This document shows, one piece after another, positions 33,352 through 44,058 of a DNA stretch of 64,000 nt (positions are counted from its first letter, which is position 1; every line of letters begins with the position of its first letter). Below the pieces are notes generated by a model. That model was not told the origin of the DNA. It saw only the letters and a program-made list of their open reading frames with translations, and made no database searches. The position numbers were made by a program, and so were the translations under genes. The stretch is from Hyparrhenia diplandra (lineage: Eukaryota; Streptophyta; Magnoliopsida; Poales; Poaceae). The stretch covers positions 62,001 to 126,000 of the forward strand of contig JADLZK010000215.1 in NCBI GenBank assembly GCA_015847255.1, given 5' to 3'.

Positions 33352-33763
33352 CATGCCGGAAGCGGCCACTTCCCGGCTTCGTCGCAGGTTGGGCCGACGT
33401 CCTCCACACCGACATCCACGGGTCGCATCCACAGCGGGACCTTTTCGCCGGAGCACCTCGCCGACGACGCCGATCCGTTCCCCCGCACCAACCCTCGCTC
33501 TTGTGGAGGGACCCGGCGGGAGGCGCCGCACGGCGGCCGAGAGGAGCCGCTACCGGGCGCCGTCCGGGGTGGCCTTGCGCCCGCCGCTCGCTTCCAGCGC
33601 AGGAGGCGCCAATCGAGCGGCCGGTGCTTGACGCTGCCATCGGGGCTGGCCAGCGCCCCGCGACCGCAACCACCGCGACGCCTCACCGGGCGACGTTCTC
33701 TCGCAAATCCGCCAGCCGTTCTCACTGCACTTCACGGCGTTTTTCGGCTGCCGTGTCGCTGCT

Positions 33764-34480
33764 TTGCTCGCTGGGATTCGCTGGCTACCGGCCGCTATTG
33801 GAGTCGCGAGTCGCTGGGGGCGTTCACAACGGCTTTTCTTTGGTACCTGTTGTTGTCGCCGCCGTTTGCTCGCTTGACTAATGGCGGCTACCGTCACGTT
33901 GGACTCGCTGAGGGTCGTTCTAGGTTCATGGCGGCTTCTCGCCGCCAGCCGCCGTTTGCTCGCTCGACTCACACGCTACCGGCCACCGCTGGAGTCGCGA
34001 GGGTCGCGGGCCCCCATGTGGAGCTACCCGCCGCTGCCGCCGCTTTGCTCGCTGATTCACCGCGGCCACCTGGTCGTCGTTGCATCGCGACGGTCGTCGT
34101 TTGGGCGTTTGCATCACCTGGCCGTTGTCGCCGCCAGTTGCTCGCTTGATTCACAGTGGCAACCCGCCAACGTTGAGTCGGTCGGGTCGTTCGGGCGCCC
34201 GCGCAGGAGCTACCGGCTGTTGCCGTCGCTGTTTGCTCGCTTGATTCACCGCGCTACTTGGTCGCCCGTTAGAGTCGCGAGGGTCGTCGTTCAGGGCGTT
34301 CGCAGCGGCTACTTGGCCGTTGTCGTCGCCATTTGCTCGCTTGATTCACAAAGGGCTAGCCGACTGCCGTTAGAGTCGCGAGGGTCATCGTTCGGGAGTT
34401 CAGAATGGCTACCTGGCCGCTGTCGCCGCCATTTGCTCGCTTGACTCACAGCGACTACCTGGTCGTTGTTGGAGTCGCGA
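33764..34480 (+). repeat. Tandem array, about eight units of 88-101 bp
   Basis: The core TTTGCTCGCTTGA (or a close variant) recurs near 33764, 33865, 33953, 34044, 34136, 34230, 34331 and 34431. Between cores are GGCTACC, TGGAGTCGCGAGGGTCG and GTTCG..G blocks. It lies in the 3' part of the outer retroposon. The many ORFs crossing it are a by-product of repeated GC-rich sequence. Confidence 0.85.
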
Positions 34481-34774
34481 GGGGTCGTTTGGGTTGTCAA
34501 GGCGGCTACGTTGGCGCCCGGCTCCGGGATCTCGGGGCCCTCGCCAACCTGAGCAAGTGTCCCGTCGTTCCTTTGTCGCACAATCGTTCTTTACTTAGTA
34601 CACTGCTCTAAGCTCCACCGCTATAGCCGGTGCCTTGTGTTAGTGTTTCGCCCTATTTGTCCTCCCCTGGCAGCTCGCCATGGGGATGTCTAGGATGTAA
34701 TCGAACTTTCCCACTTCTCTTAATGCAATACGGGCACGAGCCCGGTTTCGAAAAAAAAAACTCACAATCATGTT

Positions 34775-36060
34775 TGTTATGTACTTCACTATTTCTCGAT
34801 GTAAAGAACTGAAATAATCAAGCATAAAATAAGAGTTTCCATTGAGAACTGAAATAATCAAGCAAAAAATAAGAGTTTCCTTTATATTGCCCAAGTGTTG
34901 TCATGACTACAAGGGCCTAAAGAAACAACCATTTAGCTGTCACTGATTTATACAGCACTATCAAAGCAATTATGAAATGAAATGGCTGCAGTGGAAAAAG
35001 GCTACCTAGTAAATTATGAGAAAGATCCAAAACTGCTAGTGTTTTATGAGATCTTGGGGCATCAAGAAAGGGGGCAATTGACATATCCTGCTCGCCGCAA
35101 TAAGAAACAATGATTTCATCTTCATATACCTGTCAGAAAATAGAAGGAACATATTTGGCATTAGTTAAATAGAGCTGCCTTTCGACACTATCATTCACAT
35201 ACGACACACAAGCAATGCATATATAGAATCCTCACAGTTTTGCATACCCTGTTGCTCGTGCACCTTTGCTGTCCACGCTAATCAGCAATCGTCGATCACT
35301 GCCTGCCCAGCAATGCCTAGTGCCTCGTGGCTCACTGGAAAAGAAGAACCATGATTAGTGGAGAAGGGTAGAAGCACGCAACAGACTAATCTCTGAACCT
35401 AAGAACCATGATTAGTGGACAAGGGTAGCAGCACGCAACAGGCTAACTCTAATCGCGGCCTCATTGGACTATTTAAATAATTAAATAAAAGCAGGTCGCT
35501 ACTTCGATTCTTCTTTACTCGTAAAGTCAGTTTGGACTCTTGACTTTGAGACTTTACCTATTTGGCTGCTTGGGATGGCGAGATGCTGCTCGCTGCTGAG
35601 CGCCCTGGTCCTCCCAAAAGTCATCGTAGCGCCGATGGCCGCGCTGACTGTTGTTGTCCTCACAGCGTTGCCCTAGACTTGCAATTGCCGACGTGGTGTC
35701 CAGACGATTCAGCTCGAATCCACCAAAATCGAAGAGGATTAGCTAGAATGCCCCAAAATCGAAGAGAATTGAGGTCGAATCCCCAAAACCAAAGAGGAAA
35801 AAGGACGGAGGTGAGGAATAAAAAAGGAAGAGACGAGGGAGGGAGCCGAATGAAGCCTCAGCAGGAAGTACTTGGAGCGAAGCGATCCGAGAAGATGAGG
35901 ACGCAGCTAGGGGTTTCGCCGAGCGCCGCAAGGCCGCCGAGAGGATGCAGCGCAGGGGGAGGGGCAGCCCCGTGCAATCCATGAGGAGAGAGGGGGGGCC
36001 TGGCCGCATCGAGGGCGAGAGGAGAGGAGCCGGGCGTGGGAGCGATTTTTTTTTCTAAAA
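34775..36060. other. Non-coding flank with small tandem duplications
   Basis: Tandem copies: GAACTGAAATAATCAAGCA about 34807 and 34845; AAGAACCATGATTAGTGGA (unit about 56 bp) at 35345 and 35401; and CCAAAATCGAAGAG-type units (25-30 bp) at 35722-35805. The open frame 35562-35984 is low-complexity and not accepted as a gene. Confidence 0.5.
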
Positions 36061-36065
36061 AGATG

Positions 36066-37070
36066 GGGAGCCACGGTATATATTTGGTAGCTGAGGCATT
36101 TTTTTTTTTTTAAAGGTCGGAGGCGGGCAGGTAAGTGCAAAAGAGTCACGATTTCCGATTTCGTCTTCTTCGGCCGAATGATTTTGATAACACGGGGGGC
36201 CTAAATGTAAAAAGGTAGACTGCAGTTATCGTACATGAGGGTCCGGGCGACCTCGACGTGATTTCGAAAATGAAAGGACCTCTACGCAAAATAATCTGGC
36301 TAATCAGGAAAATTGGGGCGACGTGGATGCTCTCCCTGGGTAGGGATCCCACGGGGTAGGGCGCCGACCACCGCCGAGCGCCGCCCGCCGGAGGTAGGGT
36401 TAAGGTTAGGTTGAAGCCGCCGGCGACCTCCTCTTGCATGGAGGCCGACCCGCGCGAGGGGTCGCGGAGGGGGGGGGGCCGCGCGCCGCCCGGGACGACG
36501 CTGCCGCCACGCCGCCGTCAGATCGGGAGAGGCCGAGGGAGAGAGACACCGGGCGAGACGCACTCTGCCGCTACGCTGACGTGGGCCGGGCAGGGATGGA
36601 GAGAGGCGGAGGGAGAGGAACACCGCAGGGATGAGGAGAGACAGAGGGAGAAGAAGGGGAAGGGGAGGCGCGGGCGGGCGGCAAGCTGCGGCGCGAGGTT
36701 GGGCGCGGGAGAGAGGAGAGATCGGAGCGCAGCATCGAGAGGGGGAGAGAGAGGTCTTTTTTTTTTTTTTTTTTTTGACGAGAGAAGAGGGGGAACGGTA
36801 TATATTTGAGGCCCGAACAGTGGCGAGAGACGGGGTTTTTCGCAAAATCTATAGGCGGGCGGGTAATCGCAAAATTGCCACCATTTTGAAATTTTGTCTT
36901 CTTCGGTGTAGGTATTTCATAGTACAGGACTTGTACGAAAAACCCAGCCATGTTTACTGTACATGATGGGCTTGGGTGGACCAATACGTGATTACGGATA
37001 AAGGGAGGGATTTTTTTGTAAAAAAAGGGTCAATGGGAGAATTTGGGGCGACGTGGGGTATAGGCGTAGC
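36066..37070 (-). repeat. Two diverged promoter-like modules around a GC-rich block
   Basis: Modules at about 36070-36330 and 36795-37060 share, in order, GGTATATATTTG, GGCGGGC-GGTAA-GCAAAA, GTCTTCTTCGG, GTACATGA-GG, ACGTGATT and AATTGGGGCGACGTGG. On the minus strand each has a TATA-like AAATATATACCG followed by a C/T-rich leader. The block between them (about 36340-36760) is GC-rich with compositional ORFs. Modules are direct, not inverted, and too diverged for recent LTRs. Function not identified. Confidence 0.55.
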
Positions 37071-37324
37071 GATTATTAAATTATTATCGACGAAGCTCGC
37101 ATGTGTGTGTTTTTTGCGATATGTGTGATTCTGTTTCTGTGACTTTTTCGCAGACCATATCCAAGGATCGCATTGCCAAAAAAATAAACAAAGGATTTTG
37201 AGGTCACGTTTACGCGTGAATCTTCGCCGGAACGGACAATATACACGACGGGAATCTCGAAGAACTGGACAGCTAATTAATATCAATATTTTAGATAAGC
37301 CAATATCTGGAGGCCAATCTCCAA

Positions 37325-37860
37325 TTTTTTTTTTTTTTTTTGAGGAAATCGGGGTGTGTGGGGGGTGGGGGCGGCGGAGCTTTCCCCACCTTTGATTGCA
37401 TTGGAGCTGCAGAAACACCACAGCTCAATTACATGAGTAGCAAGTTACAATGGAGGTTTGCCAAAAGTTATAGTGGGGCTTACATTATGAGGAAACTAGA
37501 TTACACCATTGTTCAATGACAAAGCGATCAACGATAGGTAGTCGATGCTTCCACAAGTGAGCGGTGTCTCTGAAGGCTACAGCGAGACGGCTAGGCGATG
37601 GTGGTAGGTTGTTGAAGACTACATCATTGCGATGCTTCCATAGCATCCAGCAGGTGAGATGCACCAGGGTGTCGGAGTGAAGGGGGTTGACGCCACTAGG
37701 CTTGGCCATGGTCCAGATCGTGCTTGCTTGCATAAGGGAGGCATCCATCCCCAGCTTGTTCCACAGCTGCATCGCAAACGGGCAAGTGAGGATCAGGTGG
37801 GTTGAAAAAAAGCTGTTCTCAACGCTGCAAAAAGTAAAGCGCCAGAATACTCGTCCCAAA
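37325..37860 (-). mobile_element. LINE 3' end, minus strand
   Basis: Reads from about 37860 down to a T-run at 37325-37341 (poly(A) on the minus strand). It contains the C-terminal LINE coding piece described separately, then a 3' UTR with a GGTGGGG...CCCCCACC hairpin close to the tail. The 5' limit and target duplication were not found. Confidence 0.7.
37485..37859 (-). pseudogene. LINE reverse-transcriptase C-terminal domain fragment
   Basis: A 124-codon frame with CPFAMQLWNKLGMD, IWTMAKPSG and WMLWKHRNDVVFNN and a C-terminal LWKHRLP...VIEQWCNL. This is the typical end of plant L1-type ORF2 after the zinc-binding motif (CPFA...LW...W..WK.RN..VF). The catalytic reverse transcriptase is not present upstream in any frame that could be followed, so it is a 5'-truncated copy. 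Confidence 0.75.
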
Positions 37861-38740
37861 CTGCACCTTTCAGCGTAGCCGTAGCATGCCTCCTGGATCC
37901 TGAAAGCTTAGGAACCACCGTCCACAGAGGAATGGAATGCTTGCATCCCAGGCCAAAAACACGGAGGGAGACCCCCCGGGGTCCGGTAAAACAGAGACGA
38001 GGAGGAAGTGGTGTTCCGTCCGTGGGTGGGCACGTCATGCGTGTCCTCATGAACTTGTCGCCCAAGAATCTCGTTCGCCTATACGAGAGTCGAGAAGGAG
38101 ACCCAACTGGGCAGGGAGGGCAACTCTGGATTCCCGCTCCAACACCCACCCCCCTCGGCACCTCCCTCCCATCACGGGCATCGGGAAATCCGTCACGGAA
38201 TCGTGTCAGCGAGGACCGGCAGGAGCGGTTGATGGGCTGGCTGGGCGACAGCACTCTCTACACGTTCACAAAAACATTCAAAATGGCCTCGGAATTTCAA
38301 CTTTCAACTAAACATGTTGCCGGGCGGTCTGGCTGTGGCTGAAGACTTGATGCTATATGGTCTTGTTCTTTGATCTCCCCATGATAGTGTGATCACACGG
38401 TCAAACTCGAACCCCACTAGGCACTAGCCTCTCCTGACTTATTCCAACGGCCACGGAGCCTTTCTTTTCCAGCAGAGAGGTGATGAGATCATACCATCAT
38501 AGCTTGCCTCACTCCAAATAATACTCTGGTCCTTTTTTTTTTTTTTTTTTTTTTGGGTTCCCCTTTTCCTTCATGACTCCAAAGTCACAGCCGTTGGTCG
38601 GAGATGATTGAAACCGCGGTAAAACCATTTATTTTGCCAAAAACGACAATACTCGCCAATATGGCAATATGCTTCTTTTAATTTAAATAAAGAAGTAATA
38701 GAGTGGAAGCCATATATTGCTAAGGATATTTGTAGCATCT
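37861..38740. other. Non-coding stretch
   Basis: The minus-strand frame 37793-38254 and plus frames here have no recognised domain. A T-run of about 24 lies near 38530-38554 before GGGTTCC, possibly another minus-strand retroposon tail. Confidence 0.4.
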
Positions 38741-39052
38741 AGGAGTAGTAATCTCGGAAGGACAAGGGCCGGAAATCAGCACCCGCTATGGCAACAAGGT
38801 AGCTGGAAGCAAGCTATGGTAGGTGGAGCTGTGAAGCAAGAACCAGAGGCATCATCGAAGAGCTCACGTGCTGTGGTGTGGTAGTCTGCATCTTCGCTCC
38901 GTCGGTTTTCGCCCTGGAGCTTGGGCGTCTTCTTGTTGTTCTTGTTTCTTGTTCTTTCTTTCTTTCTTTTTCCTCTCAAGATTGTAAAACATAAAACGAG
39001 CCGTTTTGGGCTACATCAATATATATTCAGGTGGGGATCCCCGGTGAAGGTT

Positions 39053-39082
<30 letters not shown>
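38740..39082 (+). mobile_element. LINE 3' end with hairpin and poly(A)
   Basis: The 3' UTR-like sequence ends TATTCAGGTGGGGATCCCCGG, TGAAGGTTC and about 29 A (39054-39082). The tail organisation equals that at 14871-14911. The coding part is absent, so the left limit is approximate. Confidence 0.55.
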
Positions 39083-39085
<3 letters not shown>

Positions 39086-39509
39086 ATGAGAAAACTATAT
39101 TATATATCATTGGTCATATATTAATTGAAACTAACATAATCAACCATATTAAATTAATGATATTAGTATATAAAGATTAAATAAAATTTCCTTTATACAT
39201 CATTGTTAATATTAAAATTAATATTGTTAGGCAATGCTTTAAATAATTTCAGTTGATGCATATTAGCAATATTATAAAACAATTAGTCATTGGCCACAAG
39301 ATTACCTTTTATACGGATATCCATCCATTTTCCGAATATGATGGAGGATTGATAGAGAAAAATAATGGAAAATGGATTTGGATACATCAATTTTATATTT
39401 GTATTGGAAACGAATACAAATTCAAATATCCAAATCATAGGTTTTATTGTATATAGTTCTATACAAATTTAGATAATTCAGATTTTCAGAAATCCAATTT
39501 TCACCCCTG
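39083..39509. mobile_element. Truncated hAT-type element, right end
   Basis: An AT-rich segment ends CCAATTTTCACCCCTG (39494-39509), the complement of the common hAT start CAGGGGTGAAAA. GGATATCC and AATATCCAAATC-type subterminal motifs lie just inside. The opposite end is missing, apparently cut by the LINE tail ending at 39082. Confidence 0.4.
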
Positions 39510-39610
39510 ACCTCAAGGCTAAAAAAAAAGTACTTTGTAGAACCATGGTATTTTCATCACCACTTACATAAAGCGCAAGTGTATGCTCAGCATGTGTGCA
39601 TATACACAAG

Positions 39611-39639
39611 ACACACACACACACACACACACACACACA
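39611..39639. repeat. (AC)n microsatellite
   Basis: About 14 perfect AC units. Confidence 0.95.
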
Positions 39640-40175
39640 AGTGTACAGGCTCAACAATTACTTAAAACATGTGCTTTTCTAAGCATAGGTCAGTTACCAG
39701 AGTAATCTTATCACGAGTTTTAATAAGATCCATTCATCAAATGTAATGGATATAAGATTGCCGATATATGTAGCAATCCTTGAAAACCAAAAACTAATAA
39801 GTTTCTGAATAGTAAAGCTGACTGGACACCGGATCCTTCTTAGTCCTCGAATGTGCACGCGTATTGAGTAAGGTTGCAGCAGATACGAATGGGATTCCAT
39901 CAGGCTGAAGATCACTGTTATATAAATAACACAGATGTGTAATTGCAGAGGACATGTGCGACTTTTGCTCTATCGCCAGCCATCAGGGAGGGGTCTGAAA
40001 AGTAACACACTCTGGAAATAGCGCAGGAAACAAAGAGTGACACAAAATCAATCAGCATAAAACACAAAAGCAACTCAAAAAAAGAACAAAGTTGCAAATC
40101 GGAATCAGTAGTGGGTAGAACATACCAATGGTTGGAATGGATGCTGCAACGTTCGCGTGTCTGACTTTCAGCCTC

Positions 40176-43100
40176 CTAATATATGCGAATATTAGAATGT
40201 GAGAGATCAGTTGCCAGTCCGGGCCAACTCCCTTGCTTGTAACGACTAAACAAGTCAGGGCAGCCAGCGATCTGCAATTCGCGGAGAGCAGTAAGCTGCT
40301 GTAAGGATTTGGGCAGGCACTCAAGGCCAGGACAATACTGGATCTTCAGAGTATGAAGTGCCGAGAGCTGTCCTATCCACTCCGGCAGCACAGTCAGACC
40401 ATCACATAGTACCAAGTTGAGCACTTCAAGGGAGGTGAGATGCTGGATCACGTCAGGCAGCTCCTTCATCTCGTCCCAACGACAAATTTGCAATGAGGTA
40501 AGGGACGTAAGGTGCTTTGTCGATTCTGGGAGGCTGCCAAGCATCGGTGTCATGAAGACAAACAGGAATTGCAAACAACGCAGTTCTCCTAGCCACTCGG
40601 GAAGCATTGTAAGGGTCTGGCATGCTTGTATGCACAACACCCTCAGGGAGGTGAGGTTTCGAATGTTATCAGGTAATTCTTTTCAGATCATTGCAGCATT
40701 CAATATGCAAGGTTTCTAGTTCCGTGTGGCCCTGCAGGAATTCCCAATTAGATGATGATCCTGTCATTTTTCTTACTCGTAGTTCCTTGAGGCAAGGCGC
40801 TGCTGAATGTACATTGATGGATGACGAAGATTCATCAGCAGCTGGAGGAAGTGCATGGGACAAGCTACCTGTGGATAGCAGCTGCTCGTTGCTTTCTTCA
40901 AAAGACAATGACACCAACGATGGTGGGAAGTAGGGTTTCACACTCAATTTTGGGCAGCCTGTAATGCGAACTTCAGACAGGACAGGAAAACAGTATTTTG
41001 CTTCTGATTCTTCCCCTGAATTTGAAAACTGCTTGTTGTAGTCCACAGCTCCCTCTAAGTTAGCCAATTTAACCAGAGAGAGGGACTTTAGCGAACGAAA
41101 CTCCTGAAGTCCTCGTATATACTTCAAGTTAGGAAATTCTTCTAGTGTCATTTTTGTCAGAGAAAGGAATTGACATAAACTGGCCTGCTTGAACACTGTG
41201 CCAGCATAGAAAGAAGAATCATTTAGCTTCGTCATCCAACTTGGCAAAATGGAGCCTCTGTAACCACAGATTTTCAGGTTCCCAATTTGTGATGGTGGTT
41301 GAAGAGCATTAAGCACACGCTGATCTTGTTCCGCATCTGATACTATCTCCTCTTCTGTTTGACTTCCAATTTGTGGTGGTGGTTCAAGAGCATTAAGCAC
41401 AGCCTGATCTTGTTCCACATCTGATACTATCTCTTCTTCGGTTTGACTTGAAGACCAGGTCAACTCCAAACTCCATATATTTTTACGCTTCAACATGGCC
41501 TTTTCTGCCTCACTTGGATCCTTCAGGTATTTAAGGTTTGTAATTTCCATACGACCACTTATCATATCAAGATTTTCAAGCTCTGAGATTCTTGCATCAT
41601 CTCCACCACAGCCAACAGCAAAGAGGCCCAAATGTTTTAACAGAGTCAGCTGACCAAATCCTGATGGCATGCATTGCAGTTTTCCACAACCCTCTACATT
41701 CAAAACTGTAAGATTTTTTAAGTCAGAAATACCTTTAGGCAATTCCACTAGCTCCTTGCAGTTTTGAAGGTATATACACTGTAGAGTACAGATCGATGTA
41801 ACCCATTGGGGCAGTACGGTCAGTTTGGTTTCTGAAAGGTGGAGAGTACGAAGCATCGGGCAGGCAAATGTGCATGGTAGGTCTTGCAGACCCCAACAAC
41901 CATGTAAGTTGACTGTCTGTAAGTTGCTAAACTCACCATTGAATTCTGAAGGAAGTTGCAAAGATGAACAACTGATTATAAGAAGAACCCTTAGGTTCCC
42001 CAGTCTACCCATGGAGCTCGGTATGTCTCTCGAAGCTTTTCGACAAGAATTTAGTTGTAAGAACTGGAAGATCTTGACAATCACCAATGGACTCAGTGTA
42101 AACTCTCAAGATCGGCAATATCATTCAACTCTAGAGTTCTTAACTTCTTAAGCTTGCCAATAGACTTAGGTAACACCACAAAACCTTTGCAACTAATAAA
42201 ATGGAGTGACGCAAGAAGTTCCAACAAACTGATAGAGCCTCCCGGAAGTTCTGTGCGGTAACTAAGATGATGGATTTCAAGATATCCAACATGTTCGAAC
42301 TTCAATCTGAATTGTGGAAATATCAGATCAATCGCATAGTCTAGAACAACATCGCGGATATAGCAAATCTCATGGTTATCAAATGACGGGTTGCCTCGAG
42401 AGACATATACAAAGACGGAGTTTGTTAAATAGTCTCCCCTCAATCTTCTCACCGCAAGACATCAAAGACAAATATCTGCATTTTTGTGACCAGTTATGTG
42501 TAGTCATGTTCATCGGTAGAGATTCCATCGATTCATACTGTAAAATATAACGAGTAAGATCATGAATCAGGCCATGCATCTCGCGATACTATACTTTTTT
42601 GAGGCCAAATTTCATACAGTTTTTGCAGAAATCCAGCTTTCATAAGGGCATCAAAGTATTCATTTCCAATATCATGTGCCAGCTCTTCATTCTTCAGCTT
42701 GATGAATCCATGGGCAATCCATTGTTCAATCAAGTAGTCTTTATTGATTTTGTAGCCTTTTGGGAATATGGAGCAAAATGTGAAGCACTCCTTTAGATGA
42801 TCTTTCAAGTAAACATAGCTCAGTGTCAAGGATGCAAATACCCGGCCTTCTATATTCTCTTCTTCCCATAGATTATTCTCACTTATGGCTCGCCAAGTAT
42901 TTATTGTCCTCTTTTCATGGAGAACAGATGCAAGAGTTTTTATTGCTAGCGGCACCCCACCACATTTCCTCACGATATCTTTTCCAATCTGAATATAAGA
43001 AGAGTCTAAATCTTGTTCCACCCAACCACAACTGTTTAGAAAGAAGCTCCAGCTCTCATCCTCTAAGAAGAATGGCAATTTGAATACATCCTCTGATTTT

Positions 43101-44058
43101 ACAGCTTCTGCAACACTTTGGTTACGAGTAGTTAGCAGAATCTTGCTTCCACAGGCACCATTATTTAGGAGAACCATGAAATCCTCCCACTCTTGCCTAT
43201 CCTCGTGCCAAGCATCATCCAAGACGAGAAGAAACTTCTTTCCACTCAATTTGTTTGAAATTGCATGGATCATTTGCTGTTCGTCATGGACACCAGAGTT
43301 TTGCTGAATGACGGCTTCAAATAGCTTCCCAATGAGTCTATCCTTGCAAAAATCTTGCGATACATGGACCCAGAATATTGTATTTCTGAAGTGCTCCTTT
43401 ATCTTCTCATCATGGCAGATATGTTGGGCTAAAGTAGTCTTGCCAGAACCACCAAGCCCAACAATAGAAACTATATGATTACATTCTTCTTTGTTAGATT
43501 GCACAAGCTTAGATATGATTTTGTCCTTCACTTGATCCCTTGATGGTATTTTTAAGTCTTCAACATTACTCAACAAAGATTGATCTGATTTTTCCTTGTT
43601 TCTGCTTTGAACTGGTTGATCCACTTGTAAATTGTGTTGTGTATCCTTCACAATTGTATCAAATGTCGTCTTGATTTCATCTATCTTATGGGCCACCTTG
43701 TGTCGGAACGGAAGCAACTCCGGTTTTGCAGAAAAGTTGTCAGTTATAGCAGCCTTATCATAGTCGCTATTTACCTTGTATTTCTCATCCTCAATGTAGA
43801 CATCATCAACTAAATCATAAATCTCATTAGCAAGACTTCTCAATTTCATCACCCTCGACCAGATGCTTCATGGCCTATTGTTCTGCCACGAACCACAGAC
43901 AGCCAGCTCACAATCTTTGAATGTATAATATCCTGGAGCTCGGAGAGATCCTTTTCTAAACCAGCTATGGAAGCAAACTCACTGGACATCAGTGAGCCTA
44001 GCTTATTTCCTGCAACTGTTAACAGTCCAGATGCTAAAGCACTCCCAATTCCAGCCAT
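40176..44058 (-). pseudogene. NLR1: CC-NB-LRR resistance-type receptor, frameshifted
   Basis: Intracellular immune receptor of the grass CC-NB-LRR class. It starts MAGIGSALASGLL at 44058 with an Rx-type coiled-coil region. In the frame 43852-42560 the NB-ARC domain has an intact P-loop GLGGSGKTT (43459-43433), kinase-2 LLVLDDAWHE, RNBS-B KILLTTR, GGVPLAI and a CFTFCSIFPKGY helical block. MHD appears as MHG (about 42575). Leucine-rich repeats occupy 42450-40176. Breaks: near 43857 a T is missing compared with NLR2 (CGAGGGTGATG for CGATGGGTGATG), ending the first frame; further shifts lie near 42585, 42400-42440 and 42090; and an extra A near 40677 moves the last four LRRs out of frame. An 84-bp tandem duplication lies in the LRR part. 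Either a young pseudogene or a gene with assembly indels. Confidence 0.92.
41281..41449 (-). repeat. In-frame 84-bp tandem duplication in NLR1 LRR region
   Basis: Two adjacent copies encode SQTEEEIVSD-EQDQ-VLNAL and P-QIG. NLR2 has only one equivalent segment. 84 bp keeps the frame, so it adds 28 residues. Confidence 0.9.

Larger units (their letters stand above)
25472..34759 (+). mobile_element. Poly(A) retroposon interrupted by a gypsy element
   Basis: ACTCACAATCATGTT (15 bp) at 25457-25471 is repeated at 34760-34774, right after a run of A that follows CTCTTAATGCAATACGGG and GTTTCG. This is the hallmark of target-primed retroposition. Without the inner insertion (26271-33351 plus one CATGC) the element is about 2.2 kb: a GC-rich 5' part (25472-26270) and a 3' part (33357-34759) holding a ~95-bp tandem array. 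No reverse transcriptase or endonuclease is visible, so it was probably mobilised in trans by a LINE. ORFs in it are compositional. Confidence 0.85.

Noticed and set aside
35562..35984. 140-codon ORF near 35.6 kb
   Set aside because: It is built on short internal repeats (CCAAAATCGAAGAG) and low-complexity Arg/Gly/Ala sequence; no support for coding.
36066..37070. TRIM-type mini LTR retrotransposon
   Set aside because: The two modules are too diverged, have no TG...CA borders, PBS or target duplication.
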